From contig CBDIHP010000034.1 in the NCBI GenBank assembly GCA_965279195.1, forward strand, positions 62,001-126,000: a stretch of DNA of 64,000 bases, in the 5' to 3' direction. This DNA is from CBDIHP01 sp965279195. GTDB lineage: Bacteria; Planctomycetota; Planctomycetia; Isosphaerales; Isosphaeraceae. A program made the translations under genes and the position numbers. Shown here piece after piece: positions 30,989 to 40,250 of the stretch. Below the pieces are notes generated by a model. The model was not told where the DNA came from and searched no databases. It saw only the letters and a list, made by a program, of their open reading frames with translations. How positions within the stretch are numbered: the stretch's first letter is position 1; every line of letters begins with the position of its first letter.

Positions 30989-32557
30989 TCAGTTGGCCAT
31001 CTGGTGCAGGCCCTGGTAGTCGACCTTGTCGGTGGAGGTCGTGGGCAGGTTCGGCAGGATGCTGATGAGGTCGGGGACCATGTAGGTCGGGAGTTCGCCG
31101 GCGCAATGGCGCTTGAGCGCGATGATGGATCCCCTGTGGCCCGGCTTGAGAGCGACGAAGGCGGTGATGGTGAGGCCGTCGGGGCCGTTGCGTGCGACGA
31201 CGCCGGCGCGGTCGATGCCGGGGTGGCGGTAGAGGGCGGCCTCGATCTCGCCGAGTTCGATGCGGTAGCCCCGCTTCTTGACCATGCGGTCGCGGCGGCC
31301 GTGGAACAGGAAGACGCCGGTGCCGTCGTCGGCCACGAGGTCGCCGGTGCGGTACCAGGGGCGGTCGTGATCATCGTGCAGGAATGCGTTGACGGTGAGG
31401 TCGGGGCGGCCGAAGTAGCCTCGCATCACGCCGGGTCCGGCGATGAGCAGCTCGCCGATGGTGCCCGCCGGCACATCGCGGCCATGGGCGTCGACCACCC
31501 TCGCCTCCAGCGGCGGGCAGACGTTGCCGATGGGGTAGGGCGCGTCGCGGTCGAACGGGATCGTTTCCGGGATGCGCAAGGCCGTGCAGACGTTGGTCTC
31601 TGTTGGCCCGTAGAGGTTCCAGAGCACCGCGTGCGGCCAGAGGATTCGCAGCCGCTTGAGCGGGGCGATGGGGAAGACCTCGCCCGCGAACAGGACGACG
31701 CGGGGGGCCTGGCGGCCGGGCCGGTCGATGCCGCCGTACTCGGTGAGCAGAGCCAGGATCGACGGGGCGGAGTACCAGACCGAGATGGCCTTCGCATCGA
31801 GAAACGGGCCGAGCCGCGCCGGGTCCTTGGCGAGCGATTCGCCGATCAGGACCAGGGTCGCCGCATGCCGGCAACTGGCGTAGAGGTCGAAGATGGACAG
31901 ATCGAAATGAAAGGGGGCATGGGAACTGAATCGGTCGTCCTCGCCCAGGCCGAACGACCCCTCGCACCAGTCGAGGAATGTGAAGGCATTGGCATGCGAG
32001 AGCATGACGCCCTTGGGCTGGCCGGTGGATCCCGAGGTGTAGAGGATGTAGGCGAGGTCGTTCACTTCGCGGGCAGGGGGCAGGGGGGCGGGGGCGTCGT
32101 CGGCGAGGATCTCGCCGAGGGCGGCCTCGCCGGGATGCTCGACGTTGTCGCGGCCGACGACGATGAAGCGCGGCATCACGCCGTGCTCGGGCCAGGCGTC
32201 GCGCAGGGGCGCGGCGAGTTCGGCCGAGACGACGACGGCCTTGACCCCGGCGTCGTCGAGGATGCCCGCGCCTCGCCGGGCGGGGGCCGTCGGGTCGACG
32301 GGCACATAGGCGGCACCGGCCCGCAGGATGCCGTGGATGGCGGCGACGGCCGCGATGCACTTGGGCAGGAAGAGGCCGATGCGATCGCCCCGATCGACGC
32401 CCCAGCGGGCGAGCCGGGTGGCGATTCGATCGGCGTGGTGGTTCAACTGTTCATACGAGCACGCCCGGCCGAGTTCATCCTCGACGGCCGGGTGATGGGG
32501 GCGTTCGGCGGCGGCCTGTTCGAGCAGGCCGCCGAGGTGTCGTGCATCCGTGCGCAT
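30989..32557 (-). CDS. Amino acid adenylation enzyme (DltA-like acyl-adenylate ligase)
   Basis: A 522-residue stand-alone adenylation protein from the ATG at 32557. ILYTSGSTGQPKGVMLSH is the phosphate-binding loop (A3), NLYGPTETN is A5, GELLIAGPGVMRGY and WYRTGDLV are A6/A7, GRRDRMVKKRGYRIELGEIE is A8 and TTSTDKVDYQ the A10 lysine. The layout is that of DltA and free NRPS A domains that load a carrier protein; no condensation or carrier domain is attached. The SGNH gene ends eight bases before it and the acyltransferase begins 32 bases after it. No carrier protein gene is present in the cluster. Substrate not predictable here. Confidence 0.85.
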   Translation of the reverse strand: MRTDARHLGGLLEQAAAERPHHPAVEDELGRACSYEQLNHHADRIATRLARWGVDRGDRIGLFLPKCIAAVAAIHGILRAGAAYVPVDPTAPARRGAGILDDAGVKAVVVSAELAAPLRDAWPEHGVMPRFIVVGRDNVEHPGEAALGEILADDAPAPLPPAREVNDLAYILYTSGSTGQPKGVMLSHANAFTFLDWCEGSFGLGEDDRFSSHAPFHFDLSIFDLYASCRHAATLVLIGESLAKDPARLGPFLDAKAISVWYSAPSILALLTEYGGIDRPGRQAPRVVLFAGEVFPIAPLKRLRILWPHAVLWNLYGPTETNVCTALRIPETIPFDRDAPYPIGNVCPPLEARVVDAHGRDVPAGTIGELLIAGPGVMRGYFGRPDLTVNAFLHDDHDRPWYRTGDLVADDGTGVFLFHGRRDRMVKKRGYRIELGEIEAALYRHPGIDRAGVVARNGPDGLTITAFVALKPGHRGSIIALKRHCAGELPTYMVPDLISILPNLPTTSTDKVDYQGLHQMAN

Positions 32558-32565
32558 CGGGGGTC

Positions 32566-33798
32566 TCAAGGTGAAGTGGGTTGCTCCGGTCGGGCGCTCG
32601 CCCCGGTGCTCGCGGTGGTCTCGGTGCCGAGCAGGAGGCGGGCGATCTCGGGCTCGCGTTTCAAGCCCTGGAGCAAACCCCGGAAGAGTTGCTGGTGTCC
32701 TCGTGTGTTCGGATGATCGTCCCAGGGGGCGATCTCGATGGCCTTCGGGTCGAGGCTGTCGAACGCGCCCGAGAGGTCGATCAGGGGCAGGGCGTGGTGC
32801 GCGGCGATCCCCGACAGGCGGGAGATCGCCAGCGAGCGGGCCTCGGGCACGTCGTCGATCCCCGCTCGGGGGACGATGATCGTGACCAGGGGGATGCCCA
32901 GCGAGCGGCAGTCGTCGGCCAGGGCGCCGATCATCGCGTCGGCGATCGGCCAGTAATTGTCCTTGATGCGGGACTTCACCCCGCGCTTGCGGTCGAACTC
33001 GGCCCAGGACTGACCGAGCGGGTTGGCCAGGTCGATGCCGGCCTCGGCGACCGCCCGTCGGAGGGCGGGGTAGCCCAGGGGGACGTGGTTCTTGAACAGG
33101 CCGCTGAGGTGGATCTCCAGCAGGCGGGGGTCGAGCATGGTGGATGAATAGATGACCATGTCGGGCTGGAAGGCCTTCGCCTTGCGGTGGAAGGTGTCGT
33201 AGCGCTGGGCGATACCGTAGGCCGCGACGGCGAAGTTGAGGATCTCGAACTTGCGGTCCAGGCCGCGAGATTTCGCCTCGGCGTTGAGCCAGTCTTCCAG
33301 TTGATTTTCATACGTGTCCTCCGTGCCGACGCCCCAGCCCATGTCGATCGACGAGCCGAGCAGGGCGATCCGGAAGACGCCGTCGGGCTTCTCGACGTCG
33401 TACTCGCGGTCGCGCATCCCGCGGGAATTCGTGGAGAAATGCGTGCCGAAGAGGGTCTCGCTGAGGCTGTGGCGGAGTTCGAACTGGAGGAAGTCCTTCG
33501 GCAACTGGCGGGAGACGGTGGAGAATTGCACGCGTGAGAATTCCTGGGGCTTGCCCAGGAGGCTCTTCGCCAGCGCCCCTCGCGTGCCCTGGCCGTTGGC
33601 GCCGACGCCGCCGATGAGCGACTCGTAGTAGCCGCCGGAGTTGGCCTCGCGGTCGGCCCGGTTGAGGTCGAGTGAGCGCAGGGTCTCTCGGACGTGGCTG
33701 GCCTTGCCGAGCGGCAGGGGGATGAGGCCCGCGAGGAGCACGCCGAGCGTGAGGAAGACGCGGGCGGCCGAGGGTCGGGCGTCGTGGTTTTCGGGCAT
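32566..33798 (-). CDS. SGNH-hydrolase-like membrane-anchored protein (DltD/AlgX-like)
   Basis: A 410-residue protein with one N-terminal membrane helix (RVFLTLGVLLAGLIPLPLG). The SGNH fold is marked by IALLGSSIDMGWGV (block I serine), LNFAVAAYG (block II/III Asn region) and APWDDHPNTRGHQQ (block V Asp and His). Such proteins partner MBOAT acyltransferases in alginate, cellulose and teichoic acid modification. I chose the ATG at 33798 with GGGGAG upstream; an ATG at 33825 lacks one. It lies between the MBOAT gene and the adenylation gene, same strand, 45 bases after the former. Confidence 0.8.
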   Translation of the reverse strand: MPENHDARPSAARVFLTLGVLLAGLIPLPLGKASHVRETLRSLDLNRADREANSGGYYESLIGGVGANGQGTRGALAKSLLGKPQEFSRVQFSTVSRQLPKDFLQFELRHSLSETLFGTHFSTNSRGMRDREYDVEKPDGVFRIALLGSSIDMGWGVGTEDTYENQLEDWLNAEAKSRGLDRKFEILNFAVAAYGIAQRYDTFHRKAKAFQPDMVIYSSTMLDPRLLEIHLSGLFKNHVPLGYPALRRAVAEAGIDLANPLGQSWAEFDRKRGVKSRIKDNYWPIADAMIGALADDCRSLGIPLVTIIVPRAGIDDVPEARSLAISRLSGIAAHHALPLIDLSGAFDSLDPKAIEIAPWDDHPNTRGHQQLFRGLLQGLKREPEIARLLLGTETTASTGASARPEQPTSP

Positions 33799-33843
33799 GG
33801 GTCGGGCTCCCCTCAACTCGGGCATCTCACACCGGGGCCGCTA

Positions 33844-35262
33844 TCAACCCAAGCGGAGCGATCGCGAAAACATCGCGCACCAGGCGGAAAGGCTCGGGCT
33901 CGACCAGAGCGACCAGAGCAGGGCGAGCGTCGTGAACGTGGCGGCGATCCGGCCGGCGCGGGCGAGCCTCGCGGACCAGGCCGGGCCGGGCGCGGACGGC
34001 GAACGCCCTCTCGCGTCGGAACGCCTCGCGTCGAACTGGACATTGATGAGCACGAGGATCCCGAGGATGCCCCAGAAGAGGGCATCGGGCGCGCTGAAGC
34101 CCCAGGTGCCCCGTAGCCAGAACGACTGGTAGGCGTGCAGGAACCAGGTGACGACAAAAACCGAGGCGGTGGCGACGGCCAGCGTCAGCCCGCGCGGCCT
34201 GCGCTTCATCGAGAATGCGACGGGGTTGAACACCAGTCGGATCATGAAATCCTTCCAGTAGATGTTCACCCGACGCCAGTAGTCGGTGAAGCTGTCGGCC
34301 AGCAGGTAGTTGTTGTGGGTGGTCGGCAGGTTGTAGCCGAACAGGTGGATCATGCCGCAGGCCAGGTGGAACTGGCCGGAGACGCGGAGGTAGAGCAGGT
34401 AGTTCGCGACCAGGAAAATCGCCAGGCCCGAAAGGCTCGCGACCTCGTCCATGGGGACCATCAGGCGGTGGTAGACGAAGCGGTAGCCCATCAGGTGGAT
34501 CATGCCGCGGAACATCATCCGTAGGCCGGTCACCTGGATGAGCTGCTGGTCCTTCGCGAAGAATCCGCGCTGGTAGGTCCGGAAGTCGACCACCGGGAAG
34601 TGCAGGAAGCTGAAGTTCGGCAGCAGGAAGAAGTAGCCGAGGGTGTCGCCCCAGGAGATCGGCTCCTTCGCATGCTTCAACTCATAGAGATAGATGAGCA
34701 TGCGGAACATCAGGAGCGACGCGGCGATCGGCCAGACGGTCTCGGCGAGGTCGTTCTCGGCCGAGACCGAGGCGAAACGCGCCCAGGCGAGGCCGGCGGT
34801 GATGGTCCCCAGGAGGACCACCCGGGCCCACCAGGAGATGGGCAATCGCGCGAGGCCGAGCATGGTCAGCACGATGGCCGAGACGCAGGCGCCGGTGGCG
34901 AGCCCATAAACGCAGAAGAGCCCGAGCACCGATGTGCCGAGGAAGATGGCCTTCTTGCGGTGGTAGTGGGCCCAGTAGTGGAAGGGGAAGGCGACCGCCG
35001 CGAGCGCGGTCAGGATCAGCAGCGCGCGGCCTTCGATCCGATAGACCTTCATCACACCGAGCAAGAGCCCCAGGTGGAGCCAGACGGCGAGGAAGACGCG
35101 GATGTCGCGTCGGCAGGTCTCGGGCTCGCCCGGATGCAGTGCCGGGAATCGTCCCGGCGACGGCTCGGAATCTCGCCCCGGCGCGTCGACGGGGATGGGT
35201 CGGAAGCGGCGGTGGAGCGGCTCGGCCCGCGCGGTTCTGGCGTGTGGCGTCTCGGGCCGCAT
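33844..35262 (-). CDS. MBOAT-family membrane O-acyltransferase (DltB/AlgI-like)
   Basis: A 472-residue polytopic membrane protein with about ten hydrophobic segments. SFLHFPVVDFRTYQRGF and NNYLLADSFTDYWRRVNIYWKD match the conserved loops of MBOAT proteins, and the catalytic histidine is in VVTWFLHAYQSFWLRG. These enzymes move an acyl group across the membrane onto a polymer. GGAAGGGGCAGG precedes the proposed ATG at 35262; the open frame extends to 35991 but the extension has no plausible content. It heads a cluster MBOAT, SGNH, adenylation enzyme, acyltransferase, all minus strand with short gaps. Confidence 0.85.
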   Translation of the reverse strand: MRPETPHARTARAEPLHRRFRPIPVDAPGRDSEPSPGRFPALHPGEPETCRRDIRVFLAVWLHLGLLLGVMKVYRIEGRALLILTALAAVAFPFHYWAHYHRKKAIFLGTSVLGLFCVYGLATGACVSAIVLTMLGLARLPISWWARVVLLGTITAGLAWARFASVSAENDLAETVWPIAASLLMFRMLIYLYELKHAKEPISWGDTLGYFFLLPNFSFLHFPVVDFRTYQRGFFAKDQQLIQVTGLRMMFRGMIHLMGYRFVYHRLMVPMDEVASLSGLAIFLVANYLLYLRVSGQFHLACGMIHLFGYNLPTTHNNYLLADSFTDYWRRVNIYWKDFMIRLVFNPVAFSMKRRPRGLTLAVATASVFVVTWFLHAYQSFWLRGTWGFSAPDALFWGILGILVLINVQFDARRSDARGRSPSAPGPAWSARLARAGRIAATFTTLALLWSLWSSPSLSAWCAMFSRSLRLG

Positions 35263-35852
35263 CGGCCTGCCCCTTCCGTGGTCGGCGGACACTGCTGTCG
35301 CGGATGGCTCGCAGTGCGATGCGCGGGCCGCGTTCCCCTCGCTCGGAGGGAAACACGGAGGTGGGGGACCGGTTCCTCCGTGAACCGGCGTGCCCCCCAC
35401 CAACCGCGACATCCTTGTTTCGTTCGGGCGAGGCGCGGCCGCGCCGGGGCCCGTTCCGGCCAGGTCTCGGCATGCGTCATCGATCTGGATGCGCAGCGGG
35501 ACCGGCCGGGGTGTACGGGAACTCGTTGCGGATCTCGTGTGGTGGTGTGGTGCGTGGGAGTCGCGTCGAGGGACGAGACGAGAAGTCGCGGATCGCCGAT
35601 TCCTTCGGCCTAGGGGCCTCGCCTCGGGTTTGACCGGGCGGGCTTCGACATCCGTTTCCTCGCAACAGGAGGGGGTATAACCGATCCCGGGACCCCCTGT
35701 CAACCTCTGATGATGGCGGGGGAATCCTCGGGATTTTCCGGGAGAGGGGTCGGACAGGCGTCGGTTGTCAGGGGGGTGACGTGAGGAGGTGAAGACGTCA
35801 TCGAAGGTTGGGGGGATGGGCCGCAAGGACCCGAAGAGCGAGGAGGGATCAT
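35263..35852. other. Intergenic region upstream of the MBOAT cluster
   Basis: No gene seen. It should hold the promoter for the minus-strand MBOAT cluster; I could not assign boxes. The right part merges into the family B inverted repeat at 35853. Confidence 0.4.
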
Positions 35853-35998
35853 GTAGGGTGGTGCCGTTGGCGTCGCCATGCGACGGCGTCGGCTCCGCAA
35901 CGACGACCCGCACGGCCGCGCGGGCGGTCCGGTGCATCGACCGCCCTCGTCGGTGCGGAGCCTCGCGTCCCGTTGGCCCGCGAGGCACCACACCCTAC
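35853..35998. repeat. Inverted repeat element, family B (GTAGGGTGGTGCC ends)
   Basis: The outer arms are GTAGGGTGGTGCC at 35853-35865 and GGCACCACACCCTAC at 35984-35998, with partly complementary GC-rich sequence between them. A second copy lies at 50192-50332 between fliP and fliQ. Confidence 0.8.
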
Positions 35999-36084
35999 GG
36001 GGACGTCAGGTCGGGTTGTCGATCCGGGGCGTGTGGGATATGGTTCGGCCCATAATTCGAAGGCACGAGCCAGGGAGGGCGGCG

Positions 36085-37863
36085 ATGTCGATGGGGATGG
36101 CGGGGCGTTTGCGGCGGTTCGGGCCGCTGGGGATGGTCGGGGCGCTGGCGGCGGCCATCTTCCTGGGGGGGCTGGGTGCGGTCGAGCTCTGGGGCAAGCG
36201 CGAGCAGCGCGCGGCGGCCGAGGCGATCGACACCGTCCGACATGATCACTGGCTGGTGGCCGAGATCCAGTCGCGGCCCAGGCTGGAGAAGCCGCCCCTG
36301 CCGCGCTGGATCACGGCGGGGCTGATGGTGGCGACGGGCCGGCAGGACGAATTCATCACGAGGCTGCCGAACGCGCTGGCGGCGATCGGGGTGGTGGGTC
36401 TGGTGTGGTTCCTCGGCGGGCGGATCGGCGGGCGGTCGCTGGCCCTGGCGTCGTCGCTGGCGCTCTGCTCGATGGCGTACTTCGTCGTCGAGATGCGTCA
36501 GGCGGGGAATGATGGCATGCTCACCTTCTTCTGCACGCTCGCGATCGTGGGCGCGCACGCGAGGGTCGGGCGGCTGACGATGCGGGGCGAGGCCGGGCCG
36601 CGCGGCTGGGGGATCCTGTTCTGGTTCGCGATGGGGTGCGGGTTCCTGACCAAGGGCCCGGTGATCCTGATGCTCGCGGGCCTGACCGTCGTGCCGGCGT
36701 TGTGGAGCACGCGGTCGCTCAGGCCGGGGCTGAAGGCGCTGGCGGACCCCTGGGGGATCGGGCTGTTCCTGGTTCTGGCGCTGCTCTGGCCGGTCCCGGT
36801 GGCGGTGCGCGACCCGAACGCGGTGCGGGTCTGGTGGCTGGAGATCATGCAGAAGATGGGCTCGGCGGGCGTCCGCAGCGAGCGCGACACCGGCGTCCTG
36901 GTCGCCGACTGGCCCTGGATCGCGTTGCCGTGGACGCCGCTCGTCCTGATGGTGCTGCTCGCCCCGATCCGCCAGGTCAAGCGGGCGAGCGTATTTCCGC
37001 GCCTGGCGTGGCCCTACTGGTGGACCGTCGGGAGCTTGATTGGCTTCAGCCTGTGGTCGCTGGCCAAGCCGAGCTATTATTTGCCGTGCCTGCCGGGTGT
37101 GGCGATTTTGGCGGGCGAAGGATGGCTGCGGGTCGCAGGGCTGGCGGCGGACGGGCTGTCGTGGGCGAAGGGGTGGCTCAAGGGGTTCTGGGTGGCGTTC
37201 CTGGCGGCGGGCCTGGTTGCGCCGGCGGTCGTGGGGCAGATGGTGCCGGGGTCGCTGGGCCTGGTTTCGCTGGCGTCGACGGCGCTGGCGGCGGGGGTGG
37301 GGGCGAGCGTCCTGGTTTGGCGTCGGGGTGGGGTGTCGATGTCGCTGGCGCCCATCGTCGCGGGGTTCGCGGCGTGCGTGCTGGTCGGCTACGCGGGCCT
37401 CGGGCCGGCCGAGAACAGGGCGCGGAGCCATCGCGAGCTGGCGGCGACCCTGGACAGGCTCGTGCCCGAGTCCGACCGCACGGTGCTGTTCTTCCAGGAA
37501 CTCGACGAGGGCCTCTGGTTCTACCTCCGCGACCGCTCGCTGGTGCCCTTGCCGGGGAGCCAGACGAAGTACAACCGAGGGTTCGACCTCCAGCAAGAAG
37601 CCAAAAAACGCGGCGGGGATCTGGCCAGGTGGCGGGTCGAGGAGGCGACGCGGCAGCTCAACGAGTGGGCGACGCGGGCCAGGCGCGACCATTCCTCGCC
37701 CTACGTCCTGGTCCGGGGCAAGATCTTCGACCTGCTCGCGCCCGGCGTGGCCGAGAACGTCGAGCCCGTGCTCCGCGAGGAAGGCGTGAAGCGGAACGAT
37801 CTGGTCTTGTTACGCGTCCGGCCGGAACCGATCGCTTCGGCTCCGGGGACGATCCGGCGCTGA
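36085..37863 (+). CDS. ArnT-type (GT39/PMT-like) membrane glycosyltransferase
   Basis: A 592-residue protein with about eleven membrane helices and a soluble C-terminal domain (about 455-592). The first loop contains HWLVAEIQSRPRLEKPPLPRW, the conserved acidic-plus-KPPL signature of ArnT and related lipid-linked sugar transferases. A second conserved loop, EMRQAGNDGML, follows. The enzyme would transfer a sugar from a polyprenyl phosphate onto a lipid or protein at the outer face of the inner membrane. The ATG at 36085 has GGGAGGG upstream. It lies beyond the family B repeat and is not obviously linked to the MBOAT cluster on the other strand. Confidence 0.85.
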   Translation: MSMGMAGRLRRFGPLGMVGALAAAIFLGGLGAVELWGKREQRAAAEAIDTVRHDHWLVAEIQSRPRLEKPPLPRWITAGLMVATGRQDEFITRLPNALAAIGVVGLVWFLGGRIGGRSLALASSLALCSMAYFVVEMRQAGNDGMLTFFCTLAIVGAHARVGRLTMRGEAGPRGWGILFWFAMGCGFLTKGPVILMLAGLTVVPALWSTRSLRPGLKALADPWGIGLFLVLALLWPVPVAVRDPNAVRVWWLEIMQKMGSAGVRSERDTGVLVADWPWIALPWTPLVLMVLLAPIRQVKRASVFPRLAWPYWWTVGSLIGFSLWSLAKPSYYLPCLPGVAILAGEGWLRVAGLAADGLSWAKGWLKGFWVAFLAAGLVAPAVVGQMVPGSLGLVSLASTALAAGVGASVLVWRRGGVSMSLAPIVAGFAACVLVGYAGLGPAENRARSHRELAATLDRLVPESDRTVLFFQELDEGLWFYLRDRSLVPLPGSQTKYNRGFDLQQEAKKRGGDLARWRVEEATRQLNEWATRARRDHSSPYVLVRGKIFDLLAPGVAENVEPVLREEGVKRNDLVLLRVRPEPIASAPGTIRR

Positions 37864-37902
37864 CGAATGGGACCGCCAGGACGCGAAATAAAGGGACCGG
37901 AA

Positions 37903-38040
37903 GCGCTGGGCGCGGGTCTCCAGACCCGAGATCAAATGCCCTGACAGGTGGGGCCGTTTCCGTCGCGGGTCTGGAGACCCGGTTGCGTGGTACGGCGCGG
38001 CGAGGGTTGGGGCGGGGTCTGGAGACCCACGCCCAGCGCT
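37903..38040. repeat. Inverted repeat element, family A, copy 1
   Basis: Outer arms containing GCGCTGGGCGCGGGTCTCC and its complement enclose further GGGTCTCCAGACCC palindromes. It follows the glycosyltransferase gene and precedes the convergent regulator gene. It is one of seven copies in the window (others at 42756, 45971, 48527, 57939, 61062 and 63859). Confidence 0.85.
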
Positions 38041-38103
38041 TCCGAGCCTCGCCCGGCGCGGGAGACCACGCTCCGACTTGAGACCTCCCTGCGTCTCCCT
38101 GGT

Positions 38104-38445
38104 TCAATCTCTCGGCGTCTGGTCTCGCTCCGCGTCACTGGCGTCCTGGCGGTTCAATTCTGTTTTTCCCAAGACCAGGTTGATCAGGTCGCGGATCTCC
38201 CGGTGCGCCTCGACGGGGTGGCGGAGGGGGAGGTCGGTGTGGACCTGGTAGCGGTTGCGACGCCCCTCCTTCTCGCGGGAGAGATAGCCGGCGTCGCTCA
38301 GGTCGGCCACGATCCGCTGCACCGCCCGCTCGGTGATGCCGACGCGGTCGGCCACGTCGCGCAGGCGAATCTCCGGCTCCGCCGCGATGCAGAGGAGCAC
38401 GTGCGCGTGGTTGCTCAGGAATGTCCAGTCGTTGCCGACGCCCAT
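38104..38445 (-). CDS. Winged-helix transcriptional regulator (MarR-like)
   Basis: A small regulator of 113 residues from the ATG at 38445 (an in-frame GTG at 38484 would add 13). LSNHAHVLLCIAAEPEIRLRDVADRVGITERAVQRIVADL is a winged-helix DNA-binding unit, and YLSREKEGRRNRYQVHTD the wing. There is no ligand domain of note. A TATAGT box lies at 38489-38494, so close to the GTG that the ATG seems the better start. It is divergent from dabB, about 300 bases away, and may control the bicarbonate transporter genes; that link is positional. Confidence 0.75.
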   Translation of the reverse strand: MGVGNDWTFLSNHAHVLLCIAAEPEIRLRDVADRVGITERAVQRIVADLSDAGYLSREKEGRRNRYQVHTDLPLRHPVEAHREIRDLINLVLGKTELNRQDASDAERDQTPRD

Positions 38446-38488
38446 GGCGATTGAGGTATTTCTCTCCCGATGCTCTTGACGCACCGAT

Positions 38489-38494
38489 ACTATA
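38489..38494 (-). promoter_or_regulatory. Candidate -10 box of the winged-helix regulator gene
   Basis: TATAGT on the minus strand in a locally AT-rich stretch (38480-38525). No convincing -35 box at 16-18 bases. The region between this box and the dabB start at 38742 is the likely shared control region. Confidence 0.35.
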
Positions 38495-38741
38495 CGTGAG
38501 AAGAAATACGAAAAGATTGTCGTGAATCGGATGTCGTTCGTGTGGCCCGGTCCGACCTGACCTCTTGATTATGGTCGGGCCGAGCTGTTGCGGACAGGCG
38601 GACGGTAGCGGCGGGCCCGCGACGTGAGCGGGCGTGGCGATCGGGGGCGTCTGCGGATGAGGCCGAGGCGGGCGAGGGCCCGGGGTTCGGCGGCGTTCGC
38701 GGTGCGCGCCGGGGTCGCAAGTCATACCAGAGGGGGGAGTT

Positions 38742-40250
38742 GTGGACAATCGAAATCCGATCCGGGGCGACCGTCTGGGTCTGGCCCTGGTTTGCGGCCT
38801 GGCGGGGCTGTCGGCGACCTTGCTGGCGGCCGAGATCTGGGAGCCCCGCTCGATCTACCGGGTCGGGCTGGTGGTCGACCGCCTGACCGCGACGCTGGGT
38901 CTCCTGGTCTCGACGGTCGGGGCCGTCGTGTACCGGTTCGCCATGCGATATCTCGACGGCGAGGCCGGCCGGGGTCGGTTCCTGGCGAGGCTGGCGGGGA
39001 CGGTCTTATCGGCGTATGTCCTAGTCCTGGCCGATGATCTGTTCATCCTGTTCGCCGCCTGGATGCTCACCAGCCTGGGCCTGCACGGGCTCCTGACGCA
39101 CTATCCGGACCGCCCGGAGGCGATCCGGCCGGCGCGGAAGAAGTTCCTGATCAGCCGTCTGGGGGACCTCTCGCTGGTGTCGGCGATCGTCGTGATCGGC
39201 ATAACCTGGGGCACGCTCGAGATTTCCAGCTTCGTCGATGCCGTCCGGGGTACGGATTCGGGGGGGCGAGTCGCGTCCGGGGCGGTGGGGATCCTCATCG
39301 CCCTGGCGGCGCTGACGAAATCGGCGCAATTCCCGTTCCATAGCTGGCTTCCGGAGACGATGGAGGCCCCGACGCCGGTCTCGGCGCTGATGCACGCCGG
39401 GATCATCAACGCCGGAGGTGCGTTGCTCCTGAAATTCGCGCCGGTGATCGTGCGGTCGCCGGAAGCCCTTGTCCTGCTTTCGGTTGTGGGGACCCTGACG
39501 GCGACGATCGGGTTGCCGGCGATGTGGTCGCAGGTGAAGGTCAAGCGGACACTGGCGTGGTCGACGGTCGCGCAGATGGGTTTCATGATGACCCAGTGCG
39601 GCCTCGCGGCGTTCCCGGCGGCCTGGCTGCACATGATCGGCCACGGTCTGTACAAGGCGTGGAACTTCCTCCGGAGCGGCGAACTCCCCCCCGAAATGGG
39701 TTTGTTCCGCCGGAAACCGATCGAGCCCGGCCGCACGCTCGGCCTTGTCTCGCTCGGGACGGCGGCGTCGGTCCCCGCCCTGGCCCTGGCCTCGGTCCTG
39801 ACCGGCTACCGCCCGACGGCGAGCCCGGGGGAACTGGCCCTGTCAGCGATGGTGGCCCTGTCGATAGGCCAGCTCTGGCTGGCGGTTCTGGGCAAGGGGG
39901 CGAGTTTCGGCAAGCTCGGCATCGCCCTGGGGGGGACGCTTGCGGCTTCGCTGTCGGCCTTTTTTCTCTATCAGGTTGCGGGGGCGTTCCTTGCGCCCGT
40001 GCTGGGTGACCTCCATCCGCCGCAAGGGGTAGCGGCGATGATCGCGGCGGCCGTGCCGGTGGCGGCGATGCTGGGCCTGACCGTGCTCCAGGCGGTGTTG
40101 CCCGTCCTGGCGAGCCGGCCGGGCGGCCGGGCGTTCTATGTCCATGCCCTCAACGGGTTTTACTTCGGCGCGGTCGCCGACCGCTGGGTCGATCGGATTT
40201 GGGTTCGTTTCGCGAATTTCGGTTTCCGCAAGGGGGTGCAAGGTGCGTGA
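38742..40250 (+). CDS. dabB: DabB, proton-conducting subunit of the inorganic carbon transporter
   Basis: A 502-residue NuoL/MrpA-like membrane protein with about thirteen helices. Residues around 190-215 read TKSAQFPFHSWLPETMEAPTPVSALMHAG in a well-known proton-channel helix; I quote only its key points here: the Lys in LTKSAQFPFH and the His in ALMHAG. The gene is followed by, and overlaps by eight bases, a DUF2309 gene, the DabA partner. That pairing distinguishes DabB from a respiratory NuoL. The start is a GTG at 38742 with GAGGGGGGAG upstream. Together they use the proton gradient to accumulate bicarbonate. Confidence 0.9.
   Translation: MDNRNPIRGDRLGLALVCGLAGLSATLLAAEIWEPRSIYRVGLVVDRLTATLGLLVSTVGAVVYRFAMRYLDGEAGRGRFLARLAGTVLSAYVLVLADDLFILFAAWMLTSLGLHGLLTHYPDRPEAIRPARKKFLISRLGDLSLVSAIVVIGITWGTLEISSFVDAVRGTDSGGRVASGAVGILIALAALTKSAQFPFHSWLPETMEAPTPVSALMHAGIINAGGALLLKFAPVIVRSPEALVLLSVVGTLTATIGLPAMWSQVKVKRTLAWSTVAQMGFMMTQCGLAAFPAAWLHMIGHGLYKAWNFLRSGELPPEMGLFRRKPIEPGRTLGLVSLGTAASVPALALASVLTGYRPTASPGELALSAMVALSIGQLWLAVLGKGASFGKLGIALGGTLAASLSAFFLYQVAGAFLAPVLGDLHPPQGVAAMIAAAVPVAAMLGLTVLQAVLPVLASRPGGRAFYVHALNGFYFGAVADRWVDRIWVRFANFGFRKGVQGA

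Noticed and set aside
31000..32557. Non-ribosomal peptide synthetase
   Set aside because: Only an adenylation domain is present; no condensation, carrier or thioesterase domain is attached or adjacent.
35263..35991. N-terminal extension of the MBOAT protein by 243 residues
   Set aside because: Low-complexity Arg/Pro content, no ribosome site, and it runs through the family B repeat; the MBOAT fold starts after 35262.
38446..38484. Leaderless GTG start for the winged-helix regulator
   Set aside because: The GTG is only four bases from the -10 box, too close for the usual start point; the ATG at 38445 fits better, though this is not certain.
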